Assembly (NCBI GenBank): GCA_943704425.1
Contig: CALSCP010002159.1
Location: 1 to 23,457 of the forward strand
DNA from: Ministeria vibrans ATCC 50519
Lineage: Eukaryota > Opisthokonta > Filasterea
Reading direction: 5' to 3'
DNA length: 23,457 bases
Made by a program: the position numbers and the translations under genes. The number at the start of each line of letters is the position of its first letter. Positions within the stretch are counted from its first letter, which is position 1. Of the stretch, positions 1-13,256 are shown piece by piece. The notes below the pieces were generated by a model. It had not been told where the DNA came from. It saw nothing but the letters and a program-made list of their open reading frames with translations, and searched no databases.

Positions 1-716
1 CAAGTGTCACTCAGCTGCAGGCCATGTGGACTGGTCGCAATTGCAAAGTGCGCACCGTGACCGATGCGCTGCCGGGTCGGAAGGTGACCCGCCCAGCGAT
101 TGCTGATGCGCTGGTGAAGTTGGAAGAGGATGTGGGGTCGAGTGCGGGGAAGAACTCGTTGCTGATTGTGCACCTACTGGGCCATGGCGTGATGGACGGC
201 GAAGGAGGACTCATTCTCAGCGATGCACGGTACAATGTATCTGGTCGTCTCTCGCGATTGAGTATGAGCTCTCTTGCAGGGCTCGTCTCTGACGTTGCTG
301 GCTGGCAGGGTTGTAATGTGCTGTTTGTGTGCGACTTTTGCAATTCGGGCGCGCTGGTTCTGCCCGAGCACGACCTGACTAGCTCGCACACTCACGCGCG
401 TCTTCGTGGCTATGCACGCCAACTACTCACTGCATCTCTGAAAGACTATGCTGCGTACATGAGCCAGGAAGGGTCGCTCACGCGTCTCACTGAGCTGCTG
501 CTTCAGGCACTGGGACCCGCCAAGGCTGTGTTTCGTCCTGGCGAGACGGCCATCACTGCCGTTGAACTGGCGCGTCGTCTGCTCAAGCTTGACTCGGCCA
601 AGACGAAGACGTTCCAGTCGATGCTGGTGGGTCGTGTTGGGAACGACTGGACGCGCGAGACGAACGAGGGTGACATTCTCATCTTCCGCGATGGCAATGG
701 CGTCCAGACGATTTGA
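1..716 (+). CDS. Caspase-like (peptidase C14) protein, 3' end of gene
   Basis: The frame is open from the window's left edge (first full codon at 3) to a TGA at 714-716, so the 5' part lies outside and the ATG at 24 need not be the start. It matches the caspase/metacaspase p20 core. A strand ending in LLIVHLLGHG carries the candidate catalytic His (codon 183-185). About 52 residues later LFVCDFCNSGA carries the candidate catalytic Cys (codon 339-341) in the D-x-C-x-S-G context of clan CD peptidases. Both residues of the dyad are present, so an active cysteine protease is likely. The roughly 125 residues after the Cys contain no motif I recognise. Specificity (Asp versus Arg/Lys) cannot be judged. 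It converges on the glycosyltransferase gene. Confidence 0.72.
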   Translation, partial: SVTQLQAMWTGRNCKVRTVTDALPGRKVTRPAIADALVKLEEDVGSSAGKNSLLIVHLLGHGVMDGEGGLILSDARYNVSGRLSRLSMSSLAGLVSDVAGWQGCNVLFVCDFCNSGALVLPEHDLTSSHTHARLRGYARQLLTASLKDYAAYMSQEGSLTRLTELLLQALGPAKAVFRPGETAITAVELARRLLKLDSAKTKTFQSMLVGRVGNDWTRETNEGDILIFRDGNGVQTI

Positions 717-802
717 CATTTATTTTTATTCTTTATTACACATAATATATCTATTCATTTACAGTTTGCTTGCTCTTTTTCTTTTTCGTAGCGTAAGTTT
801 TT

Positions 803-815
803 AATAAAAAATAAA
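803..815 (+). terminator. Polyadenylation signal of the caspase-like gene
   Basis: Two overlapping AATAAA hexamers (803-808 and 810-815) lie about 90 nt after the stop codon at 716. The rest of the 717-933 gap is AT-rich and is shared with the 3' end of the opposing gene. TTTATT-type sequence at 719-726 could be the poly(A) signal of that minus-strand gene. Confidence 0.5.
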
Positions 816-933
816 TGAAAAGCGAGTTGTACTCCAGTCACAAGGGATAAAACAAACACAAAACACACACGAGACACACAGAGAAAGGGAAAGTAAAAGC
901 CCTCACTCACTTTACCCTCACAGATACACAAGA

Positions 934-3229
934 TCACTTTTTGACATAGGCATCCCACTCGAGAGTGCGGTTGGCCAAGGGCAGACATCGCTCGAGGGTT
1001 GGGATGTCGGGCATGTGCTGGCGGAAGAACAGGTCGACAATGGCGGCGGCATGACGCCACCGCCCCTGCGCCATGGCCGTGACCCACTCGCCTGGTTTGT
1101 AAGGCTTCTCTTTGCCCGTTGCTAATTAAGCGTGTGAAGTGTGTGAGTGAACGTGAGAGTGTGAGTGCGAGTATGTGTATCTGTGTTTCGATATGGGTTG
1201 AGCGATGTTGCGTATAGTGACAATGTAAGTATAATGTGTATGTGTATGTGGGTGTGTTTGGTAATGAGTCTGACTGAGACATTAATATTGGCATTGATCA
1301 TGAGCGAGTGAGGGAAAATATTGACAATGAGAGATTGGCAATGAGTGAGCAACACTGAGTGTTTATGCATTGTTTTGTGTGTGACAATTCGTTTTTCCTA
1401 CCGTGCAATATTCCGATTTTTGCCGCAACCACTTCGGGGGAAATACCCATTTTAACGATTTGACGCTCAATCTCCTCCGTAAACATATTCCAATTGCGAT
1501 CAGAAACAGCCAAGTAACGACCATGAGCGACCAGCTAAGCAAGAGCAAGGCAGAGAGAAAACGAGATTGTGTGTGAGAGGATCCACTCAATCACACACAT
1601 TGATAATCTCTCACATGATCAACAAATAAAGACACAATGTTCAACCACTCATCTCACACACATACAAACAAAGATGCTCTTTACGTATTTAAATACAAAC
1701 TGACCTGCATTGGCATCTGAGAACCCAAAATGCGCCACAAGGACTGTCCCTCTCCCTTATTCTGCTCTGTGATCCAATAGTCCGCTTCTGCGTCCAAATT
1801 GTGTCTTCGCCATGGCCGCAAATTCACTCGCATTACTCCCGCATTGAACGATTTGATCGTCGCATTGAATTCCTACCAGACACTCACAGAGAGCAGTATG
1901 AGTATCAAAATATTTTTGTTTCTTCGTTTTGTTTTCTGACTTGATTGCGACGGTCCATCATCATTTTGGCAATCTTTGGAACACTCACAATGGGCCATTT
2001 GAGAGGCGTTTCCCACGGAATGGCCGCACACACTTGATCCTCATCCATCTACAAGAGTGAGACATGAGGGAGAAAGAAACATCAAGGGGGTCGGAGCAAA
2101 GTGAGGGAGACAAAGTGATAGAGAAAAAAAGTGTGGTAGTGTGTGTGTGTGTGTGTGTGTGCGTGTTAATGGTAAACGCAACGCTTTCGTGTGTTTGCTA
2201 TGTTTACTTCGGTTGCAGCGAGAAACTGTCTGAGATCGCGCACTGCAAGTGTGTCAGAATCCAGGTAGATGACGTCATCAATGTCACTGCTGAGCAGTTT
2301 GTGCATGTAGAAGCGTAGATAGTTGCCGGGGCGCGACAGTTCGGGGCGAACGGGAACCCATACGCTGAAAAAAGTAGGAATGAGAGATGACACACACAGA
2401 CACGAGTGTCTCCGTACGTTTTGATCATGTTGGTGTCGTAGGTTCGGATATCAATGGACGCTCGGCGCAACGACTTCTGGTGTTTTCCAGGCTTGTCCTT
2501 GGTTGCCATGAACGCGGCCTTGGGCAAGATACCTTTTGCGAGAGTCGAAGAAAAAATGAGACGGGAAATGTCTTTGACGTTGCGTTTGAAAAACCTGTGC
2601 ATCGGAGAATGGCTTCGGGCATGCGTGCGTCGCCGTCGGTGAACACATGGAAATGAACGGGCACCTGTGTGTTCTCGACCGTGGAGTTGATGAGCGAGGG
2701 CAGCCCGCCCACCGAGTACTTGTCGACGGCAACCACAATGTGGATCTCCTTGCCATTCTCCACTGTGTACACGTTGTCGTCCACGTAGCCCGACGACGCG
2801 CCCCCCGGCGTGCTTTGCCGCACGTCTTTAGACCAGGCAGAGTCGTCGTTGTCCGCCTGCGCGTCCTCATCTTCTCCTTCGGTCACAGGCAATGCCCAAT
2901 TTTCAATCCTGACGTGTGTTGTATTTTTTTTTGTAGATTTTGACAGTGAGTGAGTTGGAAGAAGTGTGAGGTGCGTGTGAGGCACATAGCGCACGAGACG
3001 AGACACGCACTCAAGACGACATGGGACAGATCAACTCTTACCGCTCACTGGAGGTCTGGCTGGGGTCGGAGATGGCTTCTCGCGCGATCAACGATGGAGG
3101 ATTCGGACCAACCGGCAATGGATGAGTGTCACTGCCGTCTTCGCTCGCTCGCATGGAGACTAGCAGGACGGCGACTAGTGCCAGTCCTGCCAACGCAGCT
3201 GCTGCTGCGGGGCGTTTCAGAACGATCAT
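934..3229 (-). CDS. Glycosyltransferase family 8, type II membrane protein
   Basis: My model has eight exons: complement(934..1121, 1402..1534, 1705..1872, 1941..2048, 2208..2364, 2418..2532, 2595..2908, 3042..3229), giving 456 residues with no internal stop. Residues 8-26 are a hydrophobic signal-anchor, implying a Golgi/ER lumenal enzyme. An acidic linker is followed by the GT8 fold: an EIHIVVAVDKYSVGG start, a YLDSD metal-binding DxD motif (D241, D243), FNAGV near 303-307, and a C-terminal KIGILHATGKEKPY version of the family's LHxxGxxKPW motif. GT8 enzymes transfer sugar from a nucleotide sugar using a divalent metal. The donor and acceptor here are unknown. The weakest point is the 62-nt intron 2533-2594, inferred because two adjacent coding frames must be joined. 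It lies 182 bp downstream of the alpha-galactosidase gene in tandem. Confidence 0.85.
2139..2161. repeat. (GT)n microsatellite in a GT8 intron
   Basis: A run of GT dinucleotides lies in the intron 2049-2207 of the glycosyltransferase gene. Immediately to its left, ACAAAGTGATAGAG at 2110-2123 is a motif that recurs in introns of other genes in this window. Confidence 0.8.
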
Positions 3230-3411
3230 CGGACGAGAGAACAGAAGAAAAAATTATTAAATTTTCAATTTTGATTTTTGTAATCGAATATCAAATCACA
3301 AAATCTCAACTAGACGTGCTTTATTATCGAGATTATCGGCATTGCTCCAAAATATACAACCCCTTTCACACACTCACACGTTTCTCGCTGTGCTTTTGGT
3401 AGACTTTACAT

Positions 3412-5061
3412 TCATCGACAATTCGAAATGATCACAAGGACGGCTTGACGTGAGCGCACTGCGGGAGCAGTGAAGGAGCGCTGGACACCCTCATGGACCT
3501 TGTTGGTCCACACTTCGCGCACAGTGCAGATAGAGCTTCCTTGGAGCACGGGCAGATCGGCAAAGTTGACGGTGATGGGCTGTGTGCTGGAGGGGTCGTC
3601 GAAGCGATTGAAGAGCGCCACGGCCGCCTGGCCACGCAGCAGAGGCTTGTACCACACCTGAAGACTGCCCGAGGGCGGTGGGGGCGACGGGGGCATGTGC
3701 TGCGTCACACACAGCTGCTCCTTCTGCGCCCCTTTCTTCGTGTACACCAGCGACCCATTGTTGAAGGTGAAAGATCCCTTGGGCGTCGCAATGTCATCGT
3801 CAAAGATCTGCAGCTGAGTGTCACTGCCACTGCCCGGCTCAATGTGCGTTTGGAGACGCAACTTGGAGCGCATGAGACCCTCTGCGTCAATCGAGAACAA
3901 CTCATTGTTCCACGCGGCTTCTCCTTTGCCCGCACAGCTCGTTGTGCCTGTCAGAAGACTGTGCAAAACCACTTTCGAGCCGCAATTCTGCACGTTAAAG
4001 CACATCTCCTGCGGCGCACTCACCAGACACAGTGTGCCCGTCTTCACCTCGTCCCGCAGCCACTGCTGCGCCGCACTTCCCGCAACACACTCTGAAACAA
4101 CCGGCATGGGCTTCTCCGGCGTAGCCTGTGCGGTCCCGTTTGTCTCGTGAAGCAGATCCCCCGCATTTCCTGCATACTCTTGGTTTATCCGAATTGCTTC
4201 GGAATTGATCAAAATCTCGAGAATCTACAGTACAAATACATAGATATACGTATGAGTAGGCGGTAATAGGGTACAAGCGTACTGGTTTGGGCATGGAACG
4301 GATGTCGTTGCCGGCAATGAGAGGCGCACTGGTGATGGCCCACAGACCAAAGTGCGCTTCGTTCATATCACGGATACGCTCACTGCCATCCCACGCAAAC
4401 TCCCCGTTGTCCAGTTCGAGGAAGTCTGGATCGTTCCAGCGACCTGGAGCGCCAAACGACCCGCGTCCCTTGAGTGTGTCCAGGTTGAACATAACGTCCT
4501 TCCAGGTTGGTTGGATGTCGCGGCTCGAGCGCCACATGTTTGCCTTGTCGGCACAGTAAGGCTTCCAGCTGCCCGTCTCACAGCCGTTGTGGCAGTCTGA
4601 AAACAGAATGGGTCGTCCCGTGGCATTGAGGACACTCGACCAGCGAGACACGAGGGTCTCGGCAGACTCGGTTGTCCCACACGCGTCCACCTTGAGCATG
4701 TCCGCTCCCCAGCTTGCAAAAAGCGCCGCGTCTTTCTCCTCGTATCCCTCGCTCATGGGTTTGTCACCGTTGCACTAAATGACCAAACACATGTAACACG
4801 ACACAAAAGAGAGAGAAAGAGGAAAAATAGGGATAGAGAGAGAGAAAGAAAGTGGCAGAGAAAGAGAGAAACACCGCGACACAGAGAGAAACAAAGTGGT
4901 AGAGAAACAAAGTGACAAAGAGAAACAAAGTGACAGAGTGAGAGGAACAAATAGAGAGAAACAAAGTGATAGAAAGAGAAACATAGTGATAGAGAAACAA
5001 AGTGACAGAGAGACAAACATAAACAAAGTGATAGAGAGAGAGAGAAAACAAAGCGACACGT

Positions 5062-5151
<90 letters not shown>

Positions 5152-5674
5152 AATAAGCAGCGGAGTGGGCGGCCCAGTCGTACAGCGTGCGTGCCGGCAT
5201 CGGTGTAGTGGCCGTAGCGGAACCCGAGTGCCTTGACGTGCGCAATGACTGGCGCAATGCCGTCTGGGTACTTGTCGCGGTTCACCATCATGTAGCCGCT
5301 GCTGTTGCGCTGCACCACGCCTGTGTCTGAGCCCGCCCACCAGCCGCCATCTATGACGAGAGAGAGAGGGAGAGAGAGAGAGAGTAACGTTTCATTTCGC
5401 AAAATAAACAAACAATACAAATTAGACCACAAATGCAAAAGGGACTTGTAAGGACTGGCTTTTGTTGATGCTCACCGACGTTGATGTACTGGTAGCCGGC
5501 CTCTTTCATGCCATTGGCAGCCATTGCATCCGCCGTCTCGATGAAGAGCGATGCGTTGAAGTTTCGGTGAAAGTGGTTCCACGAACACCATCCCATGGGC
5601 GGCGTTTGCGCCAATCCATTGTCGAGGGCCACCGCTGCCTGGATCAAACCGATAACCACAACAAAGCAAAGCAT
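3412..5674 (-). CDS. Secreted alpha-galactosidase, GH27
   Basis: Four exons, complement(3412..4224, 4283..4774, 5184..5350, 5476..5674), encode 556 residues. Residues 1-16 are a signal peptide, followed at once by the GH27 start LDNGLAQTPPMGWCSWNHF. DGGWW, GHYTDAGTHAC and KVDACG follow, with the predicted nucleophile D152. WRSSRDIQPTW contains the predicted acid/base D208, by alignment with human alpha-galactosidase A. RWNDPDFL and NQEYAGNAG are also family motifs. The enzyme should hydrolyse terminal alpha-galactosides in a lysosome, vacuole or outside the cell. Residues about 321-462, a Cys-rich stretch with QQW, interrupt the usual passage from barrel to C-terminal beta-sandwich. The latter resumes at LQVWYKPLLRGQAAVALFNR. 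The 409-nt second intron is filled with GA repeats. It shares a 68-bp promoter with the kinase gene. Confidence 0.93.
4800..5147 (+). repeat. Intronic repeat: imperfect GAAACAAAGTGAYAGA units plus (GA)n
   Basis: In the alpha-galactosidase intron 4775-5183, positions about 4875-5050 hold some eight degenerate copies of a 15-20 nt unit close to AGAAACAAAGTGATAGAG. A nearly pure (GA)n tract of about 83 nt follows at 5065-5147. The purine strand is the + strand, antisense to the host gene. A shorter GA tract sits in the neighbouring intron at 5357-5384. Confidence 0.85.
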
Positions 5675-5742
5675 CTCAAAAATAATTAATGTTTGTTGGA
5701 TTAGGAAATCTTTCTCGATTGATCATTCAAATATCTTATGTC
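5675..5742. promoter_or_regulatory. 68-bp bidirectional promoter, alpha-galactosidase/kinase
   Basis: Only 68 bp separate the alpha-galactosidase start codon (minus strand, 5674) from the preferred kinase start (5743). The stretch is AT-rich and contains TGATCA at 5720-5725. Both 5' UTRs and both core promoters must fit in or overlap this interval, or start inside the neighbouring coding sequence. No TATA box is evident. Confidence 0.45.
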
Positions 5743-8700
5743 ATGATCCAACGGGTGGTGTCACTCTTAGCCATCATCACTCTGTCATTGTCGACACCGG
5801 CCACCAACCAATGGGATTTCTCTCGATTCGCGCCGTACGTGGACGCAACAGGGACCACATCGGGTCCGTTTCGAGCACCCTCAAACAACAACAATGTTCG
5901 CGCGCTCTTCCTGACCGCAGGCGCCGCCCCGAGACTGTCGCTTGACGGAGTCATGATAACTTCGTCTGAGTCGTGGACTGAGAGGCTTGGGATCCACGTG
6001 GCGGCGTCCGTTGCCAATTGCAGTCGCAGTGCACTTTTGTCGCTTCTCGCGCAATCAGTCAACGTGTCTCCCGTTCCCTCTTGGCTGGGCGACACGGGGT
6101 TTCTCATCGACACAAGCTCGCTGGCAAGCCAAGAGGTTGCCTGGAGCCTGGACGTGGCGTCAAACCTCTGGTCGTGCTCGCGTGTGGACTGGTCGCGTGT
6201 CCCTCTTGACACGCGCCAAGCCATAGTCACTCACGATGTACTCTATCCCTCCATCTACAGTTCCTGCGGCCACTCTGTCTACCTCGTATGGGTTAACGCG
6301 TCTCTCTTGACTGTTCCTACAAACGTGACGCAGAACCTGCTCCGCTTCGATGTGGATCTCGAGAACAAGTCGTGGGCTGCACACGCATTGCCTCAAGCGA
6401 CCGTGAATGCCGGGAGCTCGTCAGCCGGCACCAAGCGCATCATTCTGCTGGCCTGCCGTGAAACGCAACAGCAACAACAACAGCAGCAACAACAACAACA
6501 GACGCGTAGTACGATGTTGACAGGCGAGCTGTTCATGGTGACTCTCGCTCCCGACGTTCCCCTGGCGTCCTTCTCCATGTTCCGTCTGGACCCTTCGAAC
6601 GAGTTTTCCTGGACGCCTGTGTGGAAGTGTCTCGACTCAACCCATCTCTTCACGAGTCTTAGTCTTCTGTTTGAAGCCTCACATCAAACTGTGTTTTCAA
6701 TGCCTGCCAACTCCACCGCTGCCTCGTTCCCTGTGCTGGCAAGCCCCACTTTGCCAATGCCCGTCCTCTTCCAAATTCCTTGGCACGCCATCAATGCTTC
6801 GGGGCTCACTGATACGAGCACTTTGTCATGCATAGCGCAGGGGATCGAACCCACCCTTGTCTTCCTCGAATGCGACCATAGCATCCAAACTCTTGCGCCA
6901 TTACCCCCATCTCTCAACATCAATTCTCAATGGGCCGCCGTGACCTTTCCAGGTCTCGCAGCCCTCTCAACCAATGAATACTCCTTAGCCTCTCCTAATC
7001 TCTCTCAGGGAGAACCACCGACGTTCCTTCGCAACATCTCAAGTGTCGTGCTCTCCTTCACACTGACGCCTTTTGCCTCCATCACCACCAACCCGCAGCT
7101 CAATTATGCCACACTGAAAGAGACCACCAGCACCGACAGTCCCGGTGACATTACCGCCACTCCCAGTGTTATTTCCTTCTACGGAATCATTGGACGCAAT
7201 CTTGCATCGACCAACAAGCTTCTCCTCTTTGACTTTGCGACGCAGTCCGTCTCGCCTGTCACCACATACGGCGACCAAAGGCCCCGGCGACGCGCAGCCA
7301 CTGCCGTTATCCGTTTCAATCTGTCTCCTGCATCCATCGCGACTGCGACCGGTTGGTCTCTTGATCTCGTTCCAGCCAGTGCGTCCTCGGAAGTGTTTCT
7401 CATTTATGGCGGCCTCTCGAATGTGTACGCCGTCGATCCAACACTCTCTTACTTTCTCAACGACACCTGGCTTTACGTGTCCACCACACGTCGCTATGCA
7501 CCACTCACTGACTCGCCCGTGCATGCCAACGAACTGCTGTCGTGGTGTGCGCTTGCCAGTGACAGTGCACTCTTTGTCGTCCAGAATCAGTTCTCGTCCC
7601 CTCCCGTCGCGTGGACTCTGGCGCACTTCACGGACGGCCATGGCGGTGCATGGACGCGCACTGCTTGCCAGTCGACTGTCGCCATGACCATTGGCACATA
7701 CGTCTTTTCGCTGGCTAACATTGTGCATTTTGCGTCGCAGCAGCTCGGATGTACCATCGACATTGTCTCCTATGCGATCGTGACCAACGCGAGCACGGGC
7801 GCTCTTGTTGAACTTGACTGCCAGACGCCCCTTGTGCGCTCCTCGCGTCGTCTCGACCTGTCGCAGGTCACACCCATTGGTGGGTACACGGGCGAGAACT
7901 TGTGCATGCAAGGCATGACATTGACCACCGCGACATTGGCACAAGATCCGATTCTTATTGTTCTCATGGACACCTACTTTGGACCCTCTGCAACCGTGCG
8001 CGACGCTTCCAACTGGTTACAGCCTGTGGTGTTCTCCAACCTGAACACGGGCGAGTCGCAAGTGGTCAATCTCACCATTGCGCCGTCGTCGGTTCACGTT
8101 GCCGAAACCTCGTTAAATCCACGCAATGAACCGTTGTTCAGTGTGAGCGCCACAGGCACAGCTGTGTACGGGACGTACGCTCAGACGACCACTCCGTACT
8201 TGCTCTTCCAGACGGCGCACTACGGCTGTCCCATAGGCTTCTATGGCACTCGTGCGCCGTACTCTCGTCTATGTGAGCCTTGCCCATTGGGCACCTACTC
8301 GAGCGTGGCGGGCGCAACAGCATGCGAGGCGTGTGCAGCACCGCGTAGCACTGCGCAGACGGGCAGCGCGTCCATTCTCGCGTGCAGTGTGTGCTCACCC
8401 ATTGAATGCCACGGCCACGGTGAGTGCATTGTTTCAGGTGGTACCACTGGAATCACTTGCCTCTGTGCGTTTGGCTACAGTGCTACTGACAACTGTCGCA
8501 CGCAATGGTTTGGTGTGGCAATAGGAATCTTCTTTATTGTCTCATTCATCATTGCCGCCATTGTGACGCTCTACGTGCGCTGGCGACGCGACGTACACGC
8601 AGCGACCACCATAGTGGCGCAGACCAAAGAGGAGCTGGAGGAGTTACGACAGACGTGGCTTATTGACTGGAGCACTCTTTCCCATATGGAACATTTAGAC

Positions 8701-9616
8701 TCGGGCGCATTTGGTGCAGTGTTTCGCGCTCGCTGGTGTGATTTTGACGTTGCTGTCAAGGTTCTGCACGACATCTCTTCAGACCAACTGAGTACAGATT
8801 TTGAGCGGGAGTTTCAAACTTTGCGTCAACTGCGACATCCGCACGTAAGAACAAGCGAGAGAAAAAGAGGGCGGGGGGGGGGGGAGTGCGAGTGAGAGTG
8901 GAAGCGATGATGACGACGAAGAGGGAGAGGAGGAAGAACACAAGAAAGTGAGAGAGGAGGGAAAAAGAAACAAAGTGATAAAAAGGGAGAGGGAGACTCA
9001 GGGTGATAGAGAGAGAGAGAGTGAGTGAACAAGGAAAAAGGGGCAGAGAGAGAGAGAGAGAGAGAAAAGGGGTACATAGAACAAACTGTACTGTTTGTTT
9101 GCGTGTGTAGGTTGTGTTGTTCTTTGGAGGAGGAATTAGCAATGGACAGGAGCAATCCTTTATTGTGACGGAGTTTGTTGAGCGAGGCTCATTACGGCAC
9201 GTATTAAGTGAGGAGCTGACCAAGGGTGAAGAGCAACTGAGCGAAGAGAGACGCAACACTATGGCAATGGATATTGCACTTGGATTGCAGTTTTTGCACA
9301 CACGCAGTCCGTGTGTGCTCCATTTGGATGTCAAGTCGCCCAATGTGCTGGTGACGGCAGGGTGGCGATGCAAACTAGGTGATTTGGGGACTGCACGACT
9401 GATGCGGACGTCGTCGTCGGAGACCAGTGGCCACAAGAAGAATAGGAAGGAGAAGAATAAGAAGAAGAAGGGGAGGAGTGAGCGAGGCGTGCAAGTACCT
9501 CTGTTGCCGGTGACGGACGAGCCAATGGAGGACCAGCAAGGGCCATATCTGACTGGAAATATGGGTTCGTTGCGATGGTCCGCTCCTGAGATACTCACTT
9601 TGGGTAGGAGGGTGTC

Positions 9617-9659
<43 letters not shown>

Positions 9660-10031
9660 TTCTTATTATTATTATTTTATTATTAATTTATGTGTACTAA
9701 AATACTTCTGTTATTATTGAATTTGTGTGTAGACAAAGTGCGATATTCTCCAGCAATGGATGTGTATGCGTTTGGAATAGTCATGTGGGAGCTGGTGACA
9801 GGGGAGATACCTTACAGTGACGAGGAATGGGACTGGCGTGTGCGAGAGACAGTGGCAGGTGGTGGACGACCCAGGTGGCCGACTGCGGGGACGCAAGGAG
9901 GAGCGACGCGTGAGGGGCAGTCGTCGTATCAGACGTATGTGAATCTGGCGGGAATGTGTTGGGCGCATGATCCTCATGAGCGACCTTCCATTGATGTGGT
10001 TGTGGGTCGGTTGAATGCTATCTCAATGTGA
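5743..10031 (+). CDS. Receptor-like TKL kinase: kelch-like, ephrin-receptor-like, EGF, TM, kinase
   Basis: Exons 5743..8844, 9111..9603 and 9733..10031 encode 1297 residues. I chose the ATG at 5743 over 5689 because it starts directly with a signal peptide (residues 1-17) and leaves room for a promoter. The ectodomain has kelch-like strands (FLIYGGLSN, LNDTWLY), a 12-Gln run (242-253), a Cys-rich CPLGTYSSVAGATACEAC block of the GCC2/GCC3 ephrin-receptor type, and an EGF-like ECHGHGEC...CLCAFGY. A TM helix spans about 922-944. The kinase domain (about 975-1290) has SGAFG in the glycine loop with Asp986 replacing the first Gly. VAVK carries Lys1006, HLDVKSPN carries Asp1107, and DLG (Asp1125) and SAPE follow. 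It is probably an active Ser/Thr or dual-specificity kinase that senses an external ligand. A Lys/Arg-rich insertion lengthens the activation loop. Confidence 0.9.
6466..6501 (+). repeat. CAA/CAG repeat encoding 12 glutamines
   Basis: Twelve consecutive Gln codons, mixed CAA and CAG, lie in the ectodomain of the receptor-like kinase. A length polymorphism between strains would be expected. Confidence 0.9.
8866..9066 (+). repeat. GA-rich intron of the kinase gene, with poly-G run
   Basis: Intron 8845-9110 is purine-rich on the + strand, here the sense strand. It has a run of about 12 G at 8872-8884, ACAAAGTGATA at 8970-8980, GTGATAGAGAGAGAG near 9003, and (GA)n at 9044-9065. Flanking exons join as RHPH|VVLFFGG, a typical TKL kinase sequence, so the intron boundaries are secure. 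Confidence 0.85.
9617..9686 (+). repeat. (TTA)n microsatellite in kinase intron 2
   Basis: An imperfect TTA repeat of about 70 nt occupies more than half of intron 9604-9732. Exons join in phase as TLG|DKVRYSPAMDVYAFG. Confidence 0.85.
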
Positions 10032-10573
10032 GGGAGATGTTGTACGACTTGTAATTTTGCTGGACTGTAAGATCTAAACTCATTAATAATTGAAGAGACA
10101 ATAATAGAGATTGAGAACTGAATTCAATGCTATGACAAGGACAATAGACAATTAATCAGGGAATGATTGGTGGTGCGGTTATACTTTGGGTGAGACGCAG
10201 GGGCAGCGCCCCATGTCTTTGTTTTTTTTGACTCAGACTGCGATTGTTGCTGTAAGCAAGCCAAAGGAAGAGGAGCAACAAAGAGAAAGAAAGAGAGAAA
10301 AAAGAGGGCACATTGAGTTGGTCAGGTTCTTTTGACATTTCAATAGTGCGTGTATGCCAATTATTAATAAATTAATAATGAGAATGATAATAATAATAAT
10401 AATAATTAATAATAATACTAATAATTAATCAATTTTTCAGCCAATCTGTTTCCTCTCCCTCTTGATGCTCCTGTAGCTTATCAGAAAGTGGTTCTGGTTT
10501 GTGTTGTCGCTTTTTGTTTTGTGATTGATCATAAATTGGAAACGTCTTCTTTTTCAATTATTAGTGCCTATTG
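10032..10573. other. Convergent 3' intergenic region, no gene seen
   Basis: This 542-bp gap separates the stops of the kinase (+) and eEF2 kinase (-) genes. It is AT-rich, with an ATA/ATT-rich repeat at about 10385-10432 and an A/G-rich stretch at 10262-10312. I see no conserved coding sequence, tRNA or structural RNA. It presumably holds both 3' UTRs. Confidence 0.6.
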
Positions 10574-13061
<2,488 letters not shown>

Positions 13062-13256
13062 AGTACGAAGGGATGTGTGCACGTGTGTGGATGTTGCTGG
13101 CGCGCGTGTGAACGGCAAACAGAGCGTATGACTCTGTGTTGAAAAATATTCTGATTTGTCATTTCATTGGAAATTTTTATGTTGAATATTGAATTGTTGA
13201 TCAGTTCCACACTCTCAGTCACTCTCTCAATTCTCAATTAAGAAAAATTTGCAGAG
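13062..13256. promoter_or_regulatory. 195-bp divergent promoter, eEF2K/Sec63
   Basis: This interval separates the two divergent start codons. It is AT-rich near Sec63, with TGATCA at 13198-13203 and a pyrimidine-rich CACTCTCTCAATTCTC stretch just before the Sec63 ATG. No TATA box is obvious. Shared control of an elongation regulator and a translocon subunit is possible but not shown. Confidence 0.4.

Noticed and set aside
4753-5340. Long frames of repeated Ser-Leu (minus) or Arg-Glu (plus) across GA tracts here and at 12010-12140, 14620-14940 and 17690-17900
   Set aside because: They are translations of (GA)n microsatellites inside introns whose flanking exons splice in phase. No conserved protein content.
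5689-5742. Upstream ATG of the kinase gene at 5689
   Set aside because: It would place the start 14 bp from the divergent gene's start codon and put non-signal residues before a good signal peptide that begins at 5743.
7039-7944. 301-codon minus-strand frame
   Set aside because: Antisense shadow of the kinase ectodomain exon, which has clear conserved motifs and a signal peptide on the + strand.
10156-10338. 60-codon minus-strand frame with a hydrophobic stretch
   Set aside because: Low-complexity Ser/Leu-rich translation of an A/G-rich region between convergent 3' ends. No homology recognised, no supporting splice or promoter signal.
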